A stretch of DNA of 64,000 bases from Wielerella bovis (lineage in GTDB: Bacteria > Pseudomonadota > Gammaproteobacteria > Burkholderiales > Neisseriaceae): positions 1,736,001 through 1,800,000 of the forward strand of contig NZ_CP092361.1 of NCBI RefSeq assembly GCF_022354465.1, in the 5' to 3' direction. The translations under genes and the position numbers were made by a program. Of this stretch, positions 18,215 to 27,798 are shown one piece after another (the stretch's first letter is position 1; every line of letters begins with the position of its first letter). The notes beneath the pieces are model-generated. The model saw only the letters and a program-made list of their open reading frames with translations. It was not told the DNA's origin and did not search any database.

Positions 18215-18928
18215 ATGACACAACAATTTATTGCAGAATCAAGTTTTTGGCAACTATTCCCTCAAGCTCAATTAGCAGTTTTGGTATTGGATAATGTGAA
18301 TAATCAAGGCGAATCCAACGCAAAAATAACAGATTTATTGGCGCACGCAAATGAGGCTGCAAAAAAGCATTTAACTGCCGAACAATTAAGCCAAAATCTA
18401 GCAGTAGCAGTATGGCGTGAGGCATACCAAAAATTTAAAACAAAAAAAGGTGTGCGTTGCAGTATTGAAGCCTTATTAAAACGCGTGGAAAATGGTAAGG
18501 GGGTAGGCTGCATCAGTCCATTGGTGGATATTTACAATGCAGCAAGTTTAACATTCGCCCTGCCTTGCGGTGCGGAAGATGTGGATACATTTGTGGGCAG
18601 CCTGAAATTGCGTATAACTGAAGGTGGTGATGAATTTTTGGCATTGGGCGATGAAGAAAATTCCCCTACTTTGGCAGGCGAGTTGTGTTATACCGATGAT
18701 GTTGGCGCGGTATGTCGCTGTTTTAATTGGCGTGATGGCAAACGCACAATGGTTACTGAAAATACGCGCCGTGCATTTGTGATACTGGAATATCCCAACA
18801 GCAGCCGTGAAGCAGATTTACGCGCAGCATTAGATTTTATCGCTCAACACGTACAAACAGAATTAGGCGCAACGGTTGTACAGCAAGTCATTTTAACGGC
18901 AGATGCACCAAGTGTTTCTCTTCTATAA
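18215..18928 (+). CDS. B3/B4 tRNA-binding-domain protein
   Basis: 237 residues. The middle (LLKRVENGKGVGCISPLVDIYNAASLTFALPCGAED) matches the B3/B4 domain of phenylalanyl-tRNA synthetase beta chain, which exists as a free-standing protein in many bacteria. Some such proteins edit or trap mischarged tRNA; activity here is inferred only from the fold. GSLKL at about residue 130 comes from a DUS. No signal peptide. Confidence 0.82.
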   Translation: MTQQFIAESSFWQLFPQAQLAVLVLDNVNNQGESNAKITDLLAHANEAAKKHLTAEQLSQNLAVAVWREAYQKFKTKKGVRCSIEALLKRVENGKGVGCISPLVDIYNAASLTFALPCGAEDVDTFVGSLKLRITEGGDEFLALGDEENSPTLAGELCYTDDVGAVCRCFNWRDGKRTMVTENTRRAFVILEYPNSSREADLRAALDFIAQHVQTELGATVVQQVILTADAPSVSLL

Positions 18929-18951
18929 TTTTGTTTCAAAAAAAACATTTT

Positions 18952-19002
18952 AGGCAGCCTAAAAAATAATTTAATCAAATCTACATTATTTTCAGGCTGC
19001 CT
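18952..19002 (+). terminator. DUS-pair hairpin behind the B3/B4 gene
   Basis: AGGCAGCCT (one base changed in the rest of the DUS) and TTCAGGCTGCCT inverted, 24 bp after the stop. Confidence 0.5.
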
Positions 19003-19027
19003 ATGTTTGATACAAAAGCAAGTGTAA

Positions 19028-19189
19028 GAACCTGTATTCATAAGATTGATTGCTTGATTTTATTGCCAATTTTTGCGGATACAAGGCGACTTTTCATGCC
19101 AATATCGAACATATTGGCATGAAAAGTTAACGCAGTAGGCGCATAAAGTGGCGATAAAAGCAAGTTATTAAGATTGTGAATACAGGTTC
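19028..19189. mobile_element. 162-bp MITE with GAACCTGTATTCA ends and TAA duplication
   Basis: GAACCTGTATTCA at the left matches TGAATACAGGTTC at the right, and the similarity extends imperfectly for about 50 bp inward. The trinucleotide TAA flanks both ends (19025-19027 and 19190-19192), consistent with an IS5-like target duplication. The centre holds a perfect 16-bp hairpin (CTTTTCATGCCAATAT and its complement). It has no coding capacity. This element, the terminator before it and the ychF remnant after it fill the 444-bp gap between the B3/B4 gene and pseGH. Confidence 0.75.
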
Positions 19190-19204
19190 TAAAATAAATT
19201 GTCA

Positions 19205-19334
19205 TTAGCCCCTAAATAAAAAATGAATCGCATCGTCATTTTGTGCGACATATTCTTTGCTTTCAGTACACATTTTGCCCATCTCTTTCGCTTTGGTTTC
19301 GCCAACAAGCACTATAAAATCAGGATAAACATAT
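19205..19334 (-). pseudogene. Decayed fragment of the ychF 3' end
   Basis: Read on the minus strand this stretch encodes VYPDFIVLVGETKAKEMGKM, then CTESKEYVAQNDDAIHFLF and a stop two codons later. The intact ychF 3 kb away ends [20 protein letters not shown] then [21 protein letters not shown]. The match covers about 40 codons of the C-terminal TGS domain in one frame; no similarity continues upstream. Confidence 0.75.
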
Positions 19335-19372
19335 CAAATACCCATATTCAGGCAGCCCGAAAGGACAAAATC

Positions 19373-20938
19373 ATGAAATTCATCATTCGTGCCGATGCAT
19401 CATTACAAATTGGCAGCGGACATATTATGCGCTGTTTAAGTTTAGCAAAAGTTTTGCACGAACAAGGACATAGCATCCGATTTATTTCACGCAAACACAC
19501 AGGACATTTAGGCGATTTTGTCGCACAACAAGGTTTTGAATGTATCCTGCTGCCCGAAATTTCGCCAAACACCACTTTTGTCCCACCACAAAACGCATTG
19601 GCACACGCCGCATGGCTTGGCACAAGTCAAGAACAAGATATGGCAGAATGTTTACCCTATCTGATTGATTTTTCGCCTGATTATTTGATTTGCGACCATT
19701 ATGCGCTGGATGCAGAATGGGAACGTGCCGCCGTTGCCGCAACCCATGCCAAATTACTGGTCATAGACGATTTGCATGACCGCCGCCACGTCGCTGATAT
19801 TTTGCTTGACCAAAACTGGGGGCATTCTGCTGCTCATTACATTGATTTGATTGAACAAAAATGTCATGTATTGGCAGGAACACGTTATGCTTTGTTGCGT
19901 GATGAATTTGCCCAATGGCGTGAACGCAGTTTAATACGGCGCACACCAATTTCAGGCTGCCCACAACATATTCTCATTAATTTAGGAGGCGTAGATAAAG
20001 ACAATCACACACTTACCATTTTGAAAACATTAGCAAAACATCAAATCCAAGACCAAGTAACCGTTGTTATGGGCAAAACCGCGCCACATATTGCGGCTGT
20101 ACAAGAATTTGCTGATACCGCGCCATTTTCCTGCCAAGTGCTTGTTCATACACAAAATATGGCGGAATGGATGACGAAAGCAGATTGGGCGATTGGTGCA
20201 GCAGGTAGCACTTCTTGGGAACGTTGCTGCTTGGGCTTGCCGACTATTTTGTTGGTTATCGCAGATAATCAACGCAAAATTGCACAACAATTACAAGCGG
20301 TTGGTGTCGCATATGCGTTGGAAAGCAATGAAATTGAATCTCAAACTTTTTCAGATATGCTGGCACACATTAAGCAGCCTGAAAACTTGCTTGCCATGAG
20401 CCAACGTGCCACAACTTTATGCGATGGTTTGGGAGCAAAACGAGTAGCAAACTATTTGATGCAACAGGATTTTTCAGGCTGCATTCGTCCCGCTCAGTTA
20501 GCGGATAGTCGTTTATTGTACACTTGGCGCAATCATGCGGATATTCGCCGTTTTATGCTGCACACCGATGAAATTGCGTGGGAAACACACGAAAAATGGT
20601 ATGCTGCACAAGAAACCAATCCCGATTATATTTTATTGATTTATCAAGAAAATGATACGCCATTAGGCAGCCTGAATTTTACACGCGTACAAAATAATCT
20701 GTGGGAATGGGGTTTTTACGCCGCACCCAATGCACCGCGTGGCACAGGAACAAAAATGGGACGTTTGGCATTGGCGTATGCCTTTTCGGAATTAGCTGCC
20801 GATGAAGTGAGTGGGCATGTATTGCCTCATAACGTGGCAAGTTTGCGTTTACATGAAAAATTGGGGTTTGTACGGCAGCCTGAAAATGGCGACGGTTTGG
20901 CACATTTTAGATTACGCGCCGATACATTTTTATGGTAA
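19373..20938 (+). CDS. PseG-PseH fusion: UDP-sugar hydrolase plus N-acetyltransferase of pseudaminic acid synthesis
   Basis: 521 residues. Residues 1-365 are PseG-like: MKFIIRADASLQIGSGHIMR with the GSGHxMRC loop, LVIDDLHDR, and GAAGSTSWERCCLGLPT in the GT-B nucleotide-binding half. Residues 367-521 form a GNAT domain with APRGTGTKMGRLALAYAF as the acetyl-CoA loop, like PseH. The two activities are consecutive around UDP-L-altrose intermediates (PseH acetylates before PseG hydrolyses), so fusion makes sense. The linker FSGC is DUS-encoded. AAGGAC precedes the chosen start by 7 nt; the frame upstream to 19223 is antisense ychF remnant. No other pse gene is in the window. Confidence 0.85.
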   Translation: MKFIIRADASLQIGSGHIMRCLSLAKVLHEQGHSIRFISRKHTGHLGDFVAQQGFECILLPEISPNTTFVPPQNALAHAAWLGTSQEQDMAECLPYLIDFSPDYLICDHYALDAEWERAAVAATHAKLLVIDDLHDRRHVADILLDQNWGHSAAHYIDLIEQKCHVLAGTRYALLRDEFAQWRERSLIRRTPISGCPQHILINLGGVDKDNHTLTILKTLAKHQIQDQVTVVMGKTAPHIAAVQEFADTAPFSCQVLVHTQNMAEWMTKADWAIGAAGSTSWERCCLGLPTILLVIADNQRKIAQQLQAVGVAYALESNEIESQTFSDMLAHIKQPENLLAMSQRATTLCDGLGAKRVANYLMQQDFSGCIRPAQLADSRLLYTWRNHADIRRFMLHTDEIAWETHEKWYAAQETNPDYILLIYQENDTPLGSLNFTRVQNNLWEWGFYAAPNAPRGTGTKMGRLALAYAFSELAADEVSGHVLPHNVASLRLHEKLGFVRQPENGDGLAHFRLRADTFLW

Positions 20939-20941
20939 ACA

Positions 20942-21024
20942 AGGCAGCCTGAAATCTTGGCAAAATCCTTAATTACACAAAACTGTGCGACAAATGAGGA
21001 TTTTGTAAAGGTTTCAGGCTGCCT
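20942..21024. terminator. Long DUS-pair hairpin between convergent genes
   Basis: AGGCAGCCTGAAATCTT plus GGCAAAATCCTT pairs with AGGATTTTGTAAAGG plus TTTCAGGCTGCCT. It separates the fusion gene from the convergent kinase gene and could serve both. The extension beyond the DUS (CAAAATCC/GGATTTTG) recurs at 63341. Confidence 0.6.
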
Positions 21025-21029
21025 AATCT

Positions 21030-21914
21030 TTATGCTTTCGGATTGATAAACGTTAAAATTTCGTCCATACTAACCGCAGCAGTCGCACCGCGTTTAGAAG
21101 CGACTAAACTTCCCAATGCGCAAGCAAATGTTAAAATATCTTTAGGTTCAGCGCCTTGCAAGAATTTATAAATAAATCCAGCCAAGAAACTGTCGCCAGC
21201 ACCAACCGTATCCACTACCTTAACGCAATAACCGTGATGCGCGTGGATTTCGCCAGCGCGATAATACAATGCACCATGTCCACCTAATGTGATACAAATA
21301 TGCTGCGTTTTGGTTAAATCAGCAATAAATTGAATATTTTGTGCCATGCTATGATAAGGCGAACCAAACGCAGCTGCCAATTCATACAACTCTTCATCAT
21401 TCAACTTAATCAAATCTGCTTGTTTCATTGCTTCCAACAAACAGTTCAATTCATAATGCGGAGCACGCAAATTCACGTCAAAAATCTTGAACTTGGCGCG
21501 TGGTAACAAGGTATTCAAAGTAGCACGAGAAACGGCATCACGTAGAACCAAACTACCATACACCAGCACATCGGAATCCGCTACGCGTGCCAATGCAGCT
21601 TCATTTGGCACAATTTTATCCCATGCACAAGGATAAACAATATCATAAGTTGCGCTACCCGAATGATTAAGCGTTACTTTAACCAAACTGGTAGCTTGCT
21701 CATCATCTATTTGTATCAAATTGGTTGACACGTTTTTCGCTGCGATTTGTCGCAATAATTCTTCACCATCCGCATCTTTGCCGCAACGGCTGATGATACT
21801 CGCATCTACGCCAAATGATGCCAATCGTGCCACCACATTCAATGGTGCACCGCCCAAAACTTTGCCGCTGGGTAAATCGTCCCACAGCACTTCGCCATAA
21901 CTGCTTACTTTCAT
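21030..21914 (-). CDS. PfkB-family carbohydrate kinase (fructokinase-like)
   Basis: 294 residues. The N-terminus has YGEVLWDDLPSGKVLGGAPLNVVARL, typical of fructokinases. The PfkB C-terminal signature VVDTVGAGDSFLAGFIY contains the catalytic Asp in GAGD. It phosphorylates a sugar, most likely fructose, with ATP in the cytosol. No transporter or regulator is adjacent. It is the neighbour of ychF on the same strand, but separated by a DUS pair. Confidence 0.85.
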   Translation of the reverse strand: MKVSSYGEVLWDDLPSGKVLGGAPLNVVARLASFGVDASIISRCGKDADGEELLRQIAAKNVSTNLIQIDDEQATSLVKVTLNHSGSATYDIVYPCAWDKIVPNEAALARVADSDVLVYGSLVLRDAVSRATLNTLLPRAKFKIFDVNLRAPHYELNCLLEAMKQADLIKLNDEELYELAAAFGSPYHSMAQNIQFIADLTKTQHICITLGGHGALYYRAGEIHAHHGYCVKVVDTVGAGDSFLAGFIYKFLQGAEPKDILTFACALGSLVASKRGATAAVSMDEILTFINPKA

Positions 21915-22159
21915 GTTTCATCCTTGTGGATAAGTAATTTTGTGAAGTGTATTGTACACACAAGCATTGGCACAAATTTGTGTATGACTTGTGGATAAAT
22001 CAATTAATTGCTTGTTTTATATTAATAAATATTATTTGCTTAAAATTTAGGCAGCCTGAAAAATATGTTCATTTAAGATTACTGTACGCTCTACTCTTAC
22101 GCATACAAAGTAAATTTTCATACTTAAAACCCATTATTTTCAGGCTGCCTATTACTTTT

Positions 22160-23251
22160 TTATACATTAAACAAGAAATGAATCACATCGCCATCTTGCA
22201 CAACGTATTCTTTACCTTCCGCGCGCATTTTGCCTGCTTCTTTCGCTTTCGCTTCACCACCCAGCGCGATGAAATCATCATACGCAATCACTTGGGCGCG
22301 AATGAAACCGCGTTCAAAATCGGTGTGAATCACGCCAGCAGCTTGCGGTGCGGTGTCGCCTTTTTTGATTGTCCACGCACGAACTTCTTTCACGCCAGCC
22401 GTGAAATAGGTTTGTAAGCCCAACAAATCGTAACCTGCACGGATTAAGCGATTCAAACCTGCTTCCGCCATGCCCATTTCTGCCAAAAATTCGGCTTTTT
22501 CCGCATCGTCCAATTCTGCGATTTCGCTTTCCAATGCCGCGCAAATGGCGACAATCGGCGCGTTTTCGCGTTTGGCTAATTCGGTCAATTTGTCCAAATG
22601 GGGGTTGTTTTCAAAGCCGTCTTCCGCCACATTCGCCACATACATGGCAGGTTTTGCCGTCAATAAAAACAAGGGTTTGAGCAATGCCAAATCGTCTTTG
22701 TCCAAACCGAATGCGCGGATTGGCTTGCCTTCGTTCAAATGCGGCAACAGTTTTTCCAAAATGGCGACCAGTTTTTGTGCGTCTTTGTCACCTGCTTTGG
22801 CGCGTTTGCCTTCGCGCAAAATGGCTTTTTCCACGCTCGCCAAATCCGCCAATGCCAATTCGGTGCCAATCGTTTCAATGTCGGCAATCGGGTCAACTTT
22901 GCCCGCAACGTGAATGATATTGTCATCGTCAAAACAACGCACTACGTTCACAATCGCATCAGTTTCGCGAATGTTCGCCAAAAATTGATTGCCCAAACCT
23001 TCGCCACGACTGGCACCTGCCACCAAACCTGCAATGTCCACAAATTCCACAATCGCTGGCTGCATTTTTTGCGGATTGACGATTTTCGCCAATTCGTCCA
23101 TGCGTGGGTCGGGAACTTCTACAATGCCCACATTCGGCTCAATGGTACAGAAAGGGTAGTTTGCCGCTTCAATGCCTGATTTGGTTAAGGCGTTGAATAA
23201 AGTGGATTTGCCCACGTTTGGCAAACCGACAATGCCGCATTTTAAACTCAT
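22160..23251 (-). CDS. ychF: Redox-regulated ATPase/ribosome-binding protein YchF (OBG family)
   Basis: 363 residues, full length. G1 [15 protein letters not shown]3 [20 protein letters not shown] with the YchF-type G2/G3 region, and the C-terminal TGS domain ending [19 protein letters not shown]. It binds ATP in preference to GTP and associates with ribosomes; it is linked to stress responses. A decayed copy of its last 40 codons lies at 19205. Confidence 0.96.
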   Translation of the reverse strand: MSLKCGIVGLPNVGKSTLFNALTKSGIEAANYPFCTIEPNVGIVEVPDPRMDELAKIVNPQKMQPAIVEFVDIAGLVAGASRGEGLGNQFLANIRETDAIVNVVRCFDDDNIIHVAGKVDPIADIETIGTELALADLASVEKAILREGKRAKAGDKDAQKLVAILEKLLPHLNEGKPIRAFGLDKDDLALLKPLFLLTAKPAMYVANVAEDGFENNPHLDKLTELAKRENAPIVAICAALESEIAELDDAEKAEFLAEMGMAEAGLNRLIRAGYDLLGLQTYFTAGVKEVRAWTIKKGDTAPQAAGVIHTDFERGFIRAQVIAYDDFIALGGEAKAKEAGKMRAEGKEYVVQDGDVIHFLFNV

Positions 23252-23297
23252 GTTATATTCCTGTTTAGAAAATAAAAAAACGTCTTAATTTTAACAC

Positions 23298-23332
23298 AAA
23301 AGGCAGCCTGAAAATGTTTCAGGCTGCCTTTT
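23298..23332 (-). terminator. DUS-pair hairpin behind the EamA transporter gene
   Basis: AAAAGGCAGCCTGAAA and TTTCAGGCTGCCTTTT form a 16-bp stem with a 3-nt loop, beyond the stop at 23380 and before ychF. Confidence 0.65.
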
Positions 23333-23349
23333 GTTTTGAAATTTAAATG

Positions 23350-23367
23350 TATAGTGGATTCACTATA
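23350..23367. repeat. Collapsed Correia-like element
   Basis: TATAGTGGATTCACTATA, an 18-bp near-palindrome of two Correia-like ends with the interior gone. Confidence 0.6.
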
Positions 23368-23379
23368 TAAAGAAAACTT

Positions 23380-24279
23380 TTAAAATTTTGATGATTTTTC
23401 AGGCTGCCTGAATCGTTTGCCTATCCATTGTAGTGGTAGTCGGTACACCAATAAGCCAAAAATAATCAGACTGCCACCAAGTGTTTTCTGCCAAGTGAGT
23501 GTTTCGCCGAGCAATATCACGCTGAAAACAAAGGTCCACACGGGTTCAAGCACCATAATCAATGCACCGTTACCAATCGGACAAAGTTTTTGTGCGTAGG
23601 TTTGCAGTAAAAAACGGGCGTTGGTAATGAATAAAATGGCGATGAATAACCAACCATAACTCGCAGCAGAGAGTGGAAAATGCCATGTTTCAAAACCAAT
23701 AGAATAGATGCTGCATACCAAACCTGCTGTACCCAGCTGTATGGTGGTCAGCGGCAAAGCGGGCATATTTTTGGAAAATTGGTTGTTCAATACAAAAAAC
23801 AGTGCGCTGGCGATGGATGCCGCACCAAATAATAGGCTACCTAACGACATATGCCACAGCGGTCGTCCTGAATTGAGCAAATACAAACCGCTGGCGGCAA
23901 TGGCGAGCGAAATCCACAACATACGTGAAGGGGTGTGGCGAAACAATAACCATGAGAGCAGCGGAGCAAGCAGCATGGATAGACTGAGTAAAAATGCGCC
24001 TTCGCCAAAATGTTGGCTATGCGCAACACCTTGTATCCACAAGAAAATATTAGTGGTAAACGCAGCACCCACAGCGGCAGCACGGAAAATTTGGGCACGT
24101 TGCAACTGGCGAATTTTTGGCAAGGCAAACGGCAAAAACAATAATGATGCGCCAACAAAGCGTATCCCTAAAAAACCTGCTGGTGGCAGTTCTTTGAGTG
24201 ATGCTTTGGAAACAAACCACCCTGCAGCTGCAAATAGGGTTACGATAAAGAGCATAAATTCGCCACGGTATTTGTTCAT
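23380..24279 (-). CDS. EamA/DMT-family membrane transporter
   Basis: 299 residues with ten hydrophobic segments in two EamA repeats; GALIMVLEPVWTFVFSVILLGE is the usual EamA signature in the second repeat. It is probably an inner-membrane metabolite exporter of unknown substrate. The C-terminal RLPLQWIGKRFRQPEKSSKF includes a DUS-encoded tail after the last membrane segment. Confidence 0.82.
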   Translation of the reverse strand: MNKYRGEFMLFIVTLFAAAGWFVSKASLKELPPAGFLGIRFVGASLLFLPFALPKIRQLQRAQIFRAAAVGAAFTTNIFLWIQGVAHSQHFGEGAFLLSLSMLLAPLLSWLLFRHTPSRMLWISLAIAASGLYLLNSGRPLWHMSLGSLLFGAASIASALFFVLNNQFSKNMPALPLTTIQLGTAGLVCSIYSIGFETWHFPLSAASYGWLFIAILFITNARFLLQTYAQKLCPIGNGALIMVLEPVWTFVFSVILLGETLTWQKTLGGSLIIFGLLVYRLPLQWIGKRFRQPEKSSKF

Positions 24280-24309
24280 GATATGTTTATTTAAAATTAT
24301 TCTGAATAT

Positions 24310-25110
24310 TTATTGTGCTTCAAATAAATTGGCTAATTCTTGCGAACGTTTGGCGGCGGCTTGTGTGCCATCGCATAAATGTTCAGCGATTTGATGCAGC
24401 CTGAAAACGTCCAATGCAGCGGCGGTGGTGCCTCCTTTGGAAGTAACTTTGTTTTGCAATGTGGCTAAATCTTCGCCTGTTTGTTCTGCTAATGCGACTG
24501 CGCCTTTGAAGGTTTGGATGCTTAATTCACGCGCTTGTTGTGGCGCAAAACCAAAATTTTGTGCCGCTTGTTGCAATGCGTTCATCAAGTAAAACACATA
24601 GCCCGAACCGCTGCCTGAAATGGCGGTGATGGCGTGAATTTGCGCTTCGTTATCCAGCCAAATGGTGTGGCATGATGCGGCGAAAATGGTGTGGGCGATG
24701 GTTTTGTCGGCATCGGACAAATGAGCGGGCGCGAATAAACCTGCGATGCCTAAACCAATTTGCGCGGGCGTGTTGGGCATAGCGCGAATAATGCGCGTGT
24801 TGCCACCCAAATAACGCGATATAGTGGCGATAGAAATGCCTGCCGCCAACGAAATAATCAATGCGCCATTGGTTTGAACATCGGCGCAAGCAGTTTGCAT
24901 ATCTTGTGGTTTAACCGCCAAAATCAGCACATCATCGGCGTGCAATTCGGGCAGTTTTTCGGATACGCTGATGCCAAATTGGGCAGCAAGGGCTTCGCGT
25001 TTGGCTGCACCGCGATTGGCAACGTGAATGGTGTTGCTGAATGATTGGCGTTGCAAACCTGCGATAATCGCGCTTGCCATATTGCCACCACCGAGAAAAT
25101 AGAGTGTCAC
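24310..25110 (-). CDS. proC: Pyrroline-5-carboxylate reductase
   Basis: 266 residues from a GTG start (25110). N-terminal NAD(P)-binding GGGNMASAIIAGL, and the C-terminal signature with SGSGYVFYLMNALQQAA and TSKGGTTAAALDVF. It catalyses the last step of proline synthesis. It is followed on the same strand by the EamA gene after 30 bp, so the two may be co-transcribed. Confidence 0.95.
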   Translation of the reverse strand: MTLYFLGGGNMASAIIAGLQRQSFSNTIHVANRGAAKREALAAQFGISVSEKLPELHADDVLILAVKPQDMQTACADVQTNGALIISLAAGISIATISRYLGGNTRIIRAMPNTPAQIGLGIAGLFAPAHLSDADKTIAHTIFAASCHTIWLDNEAQIHAITAISGSGSGYVFYLMNALQQAAQNFGFAPQQARELSIQTFKGAVALAEQTGEDLATLQNKVTSKGGTTAAALDVFRLHQIAEHLCDGTQAAAKRSQELANLFEAQ

Positions 25111-25201
25111 GATATATCCTTGTTATATATGAAATATTTAAGATAAAAGACAGCCTAAAAAAGATAAAAATTTATTTTCAGGCTGCCTGAAACATCAAAA
25201 T

Positions 25202-26236
25202 TTATTCAATAAGCGACCAAGCAATCTCTTCGCCAGCGCACATCGGCACCACCACACTCTCGCCAAACTGCACACTTTCGGGTACATGCTGTGGCTGTTT
25301 GACCAAAGTGATTTGACGCGAATTTTCAGGCAGCCCATAAAAACGCGCCCCATTCTGGCTGGCAAACGCTTCCAATTTATCCAACGCGCCCGCCTGTTCA
25401 AAAATCTGCGCGTACAACTCAATCGCCGTCATCGCGCTAAACATGCCTGCACAACCACAGGCATTTTCTTTGGCGTGTTTTGGGTGCGGCGCGGAATCCG
25501 TTCCCAAGAAAAATTTATGCGATTTGTCCCCAGTAACCGCGTCCAACAAAGCCTTGCGGTGCGTTTCGCGCTTGATAATCGGCAAACAGTAAAAATGCGG
25601 ACGCACGCCCCCCACCAAAATATGATTGCGGTTATACATCAAATGTTGCGGCGTAACCGTTGCCGCCACATTGTCGCCCGACTCGCACACCAAACGCGCT
25701 GCTTCGGCGGTGGTGATGTGTTCAAAAACCACTTTTAAATTGGGTACTTGCGCCAAAACAGGTTTCATAATCCGTTCAATAAACACCGCTTCACGGTCAA
25801 AAATATCAATTTCAGGGTCGGTTACTTCGCCGTGCGCCAAAAATAACACACCCTGCGCCGCCATTTCTTCCAACACAGGCAATAATTTAAACAAATCCGT
25901 TACGCCACTATCCGAATTGGTGGTCGCGCCAGCAGGATACAATTTGAAGGCAACAATCCCCGCTGCTTTTGCTTCACGTACTGTGTCAGGCGTGGTTTTG
26001 TCGGTCAAATACAAACACATCAAAGGCTCAAATGTGCAATGTTCAGGCGTGGCAGCCTGAATTTGTTTTTTATACTCAAGGGCTTGGGCAACCGTAGTTA
26101 CAGGCGGTTTCAAATTGGGCATCACCAAAGCGCGACCCATTTGCCGCGCAGTGTATGGCACGACCGATTTCATCGCGTCGCCATCACGAAAATGGACATG
26201 TAAATCATCGGGTTGGATAATGGTTAAGGTTTGCAT
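25202..26236 (-). CDS. pyrC: Dihydroorotase
   Basis: 344 residues, class II dihydroorotase. Metal-binding DLHVHFRDG near the N-terminus, [13 protein letters not shown] in the middle, and [11 protein letters not shown] near residue 250. It forms dihydroorotate in pyrimidine synthesis. GLPENS and KIQAATPE are DUS-encoded. Confidence 0.96.
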   Translation of the reverse strand: MQTLTIIQPDDLHVHFRDGDAMKSVVPYTARQMGRALVMPNLKPPVTTVAQALEYKKQIQAATPEHCTFEPLMCLYLTDKTTPDTVREAKAAGIVAFKLYPAGATTNSDSGVTDLFKLLPVLEEMAAQGVLFLAHGEVTDPEIDIFDREAVFIERIMKPVLAQVPNLKVVFEHITTAEAARLVCESGDNVAATVTPQHLMYNRNHILVGGVRPHFYCLPIIKRETHRKALLDAVTGDKSHKFFLGTDSAPHPKHAKENACGCAGMFSAMTAIELYAQIFEQAGALDKLEAFASQNGARFYGLPENSRQITLVKQPQHVPESVQFGESVVVPMCAGEEIAWSLIE

Positions 26237-26268
26237 ATTTTTTCCTTGTTTATCAAATAATTTATTTT

Positions 26269-27327
26269 TCAGGCTGCCTGAAACAATTCAGGCTGACTAC
26301 CCTCAGGTTGCAAATGGCTAACACCCAAACCAATCAAACGAAATTCGCCTTGTGGCATTCGGTTGGCTAATTGCGTGGCAGCCTGAAATAACGCATCGCG
26401 TTCTGGCAGGACTGCAGAATAAGTTTGCGAACGCGTGAAAATTTGAAATTCGCTGGTTTTTAATTTCAAGGTCAGCGTGTGTGCGTCAATGTGGTGGCGT
26501 TGCATTTGTTGCCACAAATCGGTTGCTAAATCAAATAAATAATGGGGTACATCGTACAAAGTAATGTTTTCAGGCAGCGTGATTTCGGTAGAAATTTGCA
26601 CGCGCTCGCGTTCAGGTTCAACAGGTCGCTCGTCCACACCGCGTGCCAAATCATAGAGCCGATAGCCAAATTTACCAAATAAATTCAACAATTCGCCGCG
26701 TGAAATTTGACGTAAATCGCCCACAGTTTGCCAACCGAGCGCATTCATTTTCTGCTGCGTTTTTTTGCCTACGCCCCAAATTTTTCCCAATGGTAAATCG
26801 TGCAAAAAATCTTCGATTTCATGCGGTTGCACCACAAATTGCCCATTGGGTTTGCGCCAATCGGAGGCGATTTTGGCGATGAATTTATTCGGCGCAATGC
26901 CCGCGCTGGCGGTTAAACCTGTTTCTTGCCAAATTTGGGCGCGGATTTGTTTGGCGATTTGGTTGGCATAGGGAATATTTTGTTTGTTTTCCGTTACATC
27001 TAAATAGGCTTCGTCCAATGAAATCGGCTCAATTAAATCGGTATGCAGCCTGAAAATGGCGTGGATTTGCTGTGAAACTTGGCGATATAAATCAAAATGT
27101 GGCGGCACAAAAATCGCTTGAGGACAAAAGCGTTTAGCCGTTGCAACCGACATGGCGGAGCGCAAACCAAACGCGCGTGCTTCGTATGATGCGGCGCAAA
27201 TGACACTACGCGCCGTATCCCACGCCACCACCACAGGTTTGCCGCGCAAATGGGGTTGCTCGCGTAATTCTACCGATGCGTAAAATGCGTCCATGTCTAT
27301 GTGTATGATTTTTCGGGTTTCACTCAT
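26269..27327 (-). CDS. dinB: DNA polymerase IV
   Basis: 352 residues. Y-family polymerase with [14 protein letters not shown] (catalytic Asp), [12 protein letters not shown] (second acidic pair), helix-hairpin-helix and little-finger domains. It performs translesion synthesis. The C-terminus QPELFQAA contains a possible beta-clamp motif. A DUS (26268-26279) encodes its last residues and supplies the TGA stop. Confidence 0.95.
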   Translation of the reverse strand: MSETRKIIHIDMDAFYASVELREQPHLRGKPVVVAWDTARSVICAASYEARAFGLRSAMSVATAKRFCPQAIFVPPHFDLYRQVSQQIHAIFRLHTDLIEPISLDEAYLDVTENKQNIPYANQIAKQIRAQIWQETGLTASAGIAPNKFIAKIASDWRKPNGQFVVQPHEIEDFLHDLPLGKIWGVGKKTQQKMNALGWQTVGDLRQISRGELLNLFGKFGYRLYDLARGVDERPVEPERERVQISTEITLPENITLYDVPHYLFDLATDLWQQMQRHHIDAHTLTLKLKTSEFQIFTRSQTYSAVLPERDALFQAATQLANRMPQGEFRLIGLGVSHLQPEGSQPELFQAA

Positions 27328-27341
27328 TTTCAGGCTGCCTT

Positions 27342-27416
27342 TATAGTCATTTAAAATAGAAATAAGACAAGGTGACAGCGACCGCCGTGTACACCTAGTA
27401 TAGTGAATTCACTATA
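27342..27416. repeat. Half Correia-like element fused to a collapsed copy
   Basis: TATAGTCATTTAAAATA and the core GACAGCGACCGCCGTGTACA run into TATAGTGAATTCACTATA (27399-27416). The left half and the right palindrome belong to different end types, so this looks like one element inserted in or recombined with another. It lies upstream of dinB. Confidence 0.65.
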
Positions 27417-27451
27417 TCATTAGCCCTATCATGAATATGCTATGTATTTAA

Positions 27452-27480
27452 AGGCAGCCTGAAAACTTTTCAGGCTGCCT
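27452..27480 (-). terminator. DUS-pair hairpin behind iscX
   Basis: AGGCAGCCTGAAAA and TTTTCAGGCTGCCT inverted, next to the stop at 27488. Confidence 0.65.
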
Positions 27481-27487
27481 ATATGCA

Positions 27488-27682
27488 TTATTCTGCTTCT
27501 TGAATCCACGCTTGTTGTACCGCTTCTAAAATACGCTCCCCACAATGTGCAGGGTCATCATCAAAATCGGGAAGCGCGAGAATCAAATCACGCAGTTGGG
27601 TAAAACGAATGGTTTTGGGGTCAATATCACTATGTGCATCAAACAATTCTTCGGCGATGCGTTGAGTGTCTGTCCATTTCAT
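27488..27682 (-). CDS. iscX: Fe-S assembly accessory protein IscX
   Basis: 64 residues, typical IscX size. MKWTDTQRIAEELFDAHSDIDPKTIRFTQLRDLI and the acidic LPDFDDDP segment fit the family, which binds IscS and iron and tunes Fe-S cluster assembly. It is not beside iscS or iscU here. The acidic C-terminus and lack of cysteine clusters fit the adaptor role. Confidence 0.92.
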   Translation of the reverse strand: MKWTDTQRIAEELFDAHSDIDPKTIRFTQLRDLILALPDFDDDPAHCGERILEAVQQAWIQEAE

Positions 27683-27798
27683 AATGTATCCTTATGTGTT
27701 GATTTTAATAGACTAAACAAAGGTTACTGACGTATGCTGTCAGTAACCTAATATTTTATTCGTTAATGTGTTTTCAGGCTGCCTGAAGTGATGTTTGG

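Noticed and set aside
19223..19372. N-terminal extension of the PseG-PseH protein
   Set aside because: These 50 codons are the antisense of the ychF remnant; the PseG start MKFIIRAD at 19373 has its own ribosome site.
23708..24394. 228-codon plus-strand frame across the EamA and proC genes
   Set aside because: Runs antisense over two real genes and has no recognisable domain.
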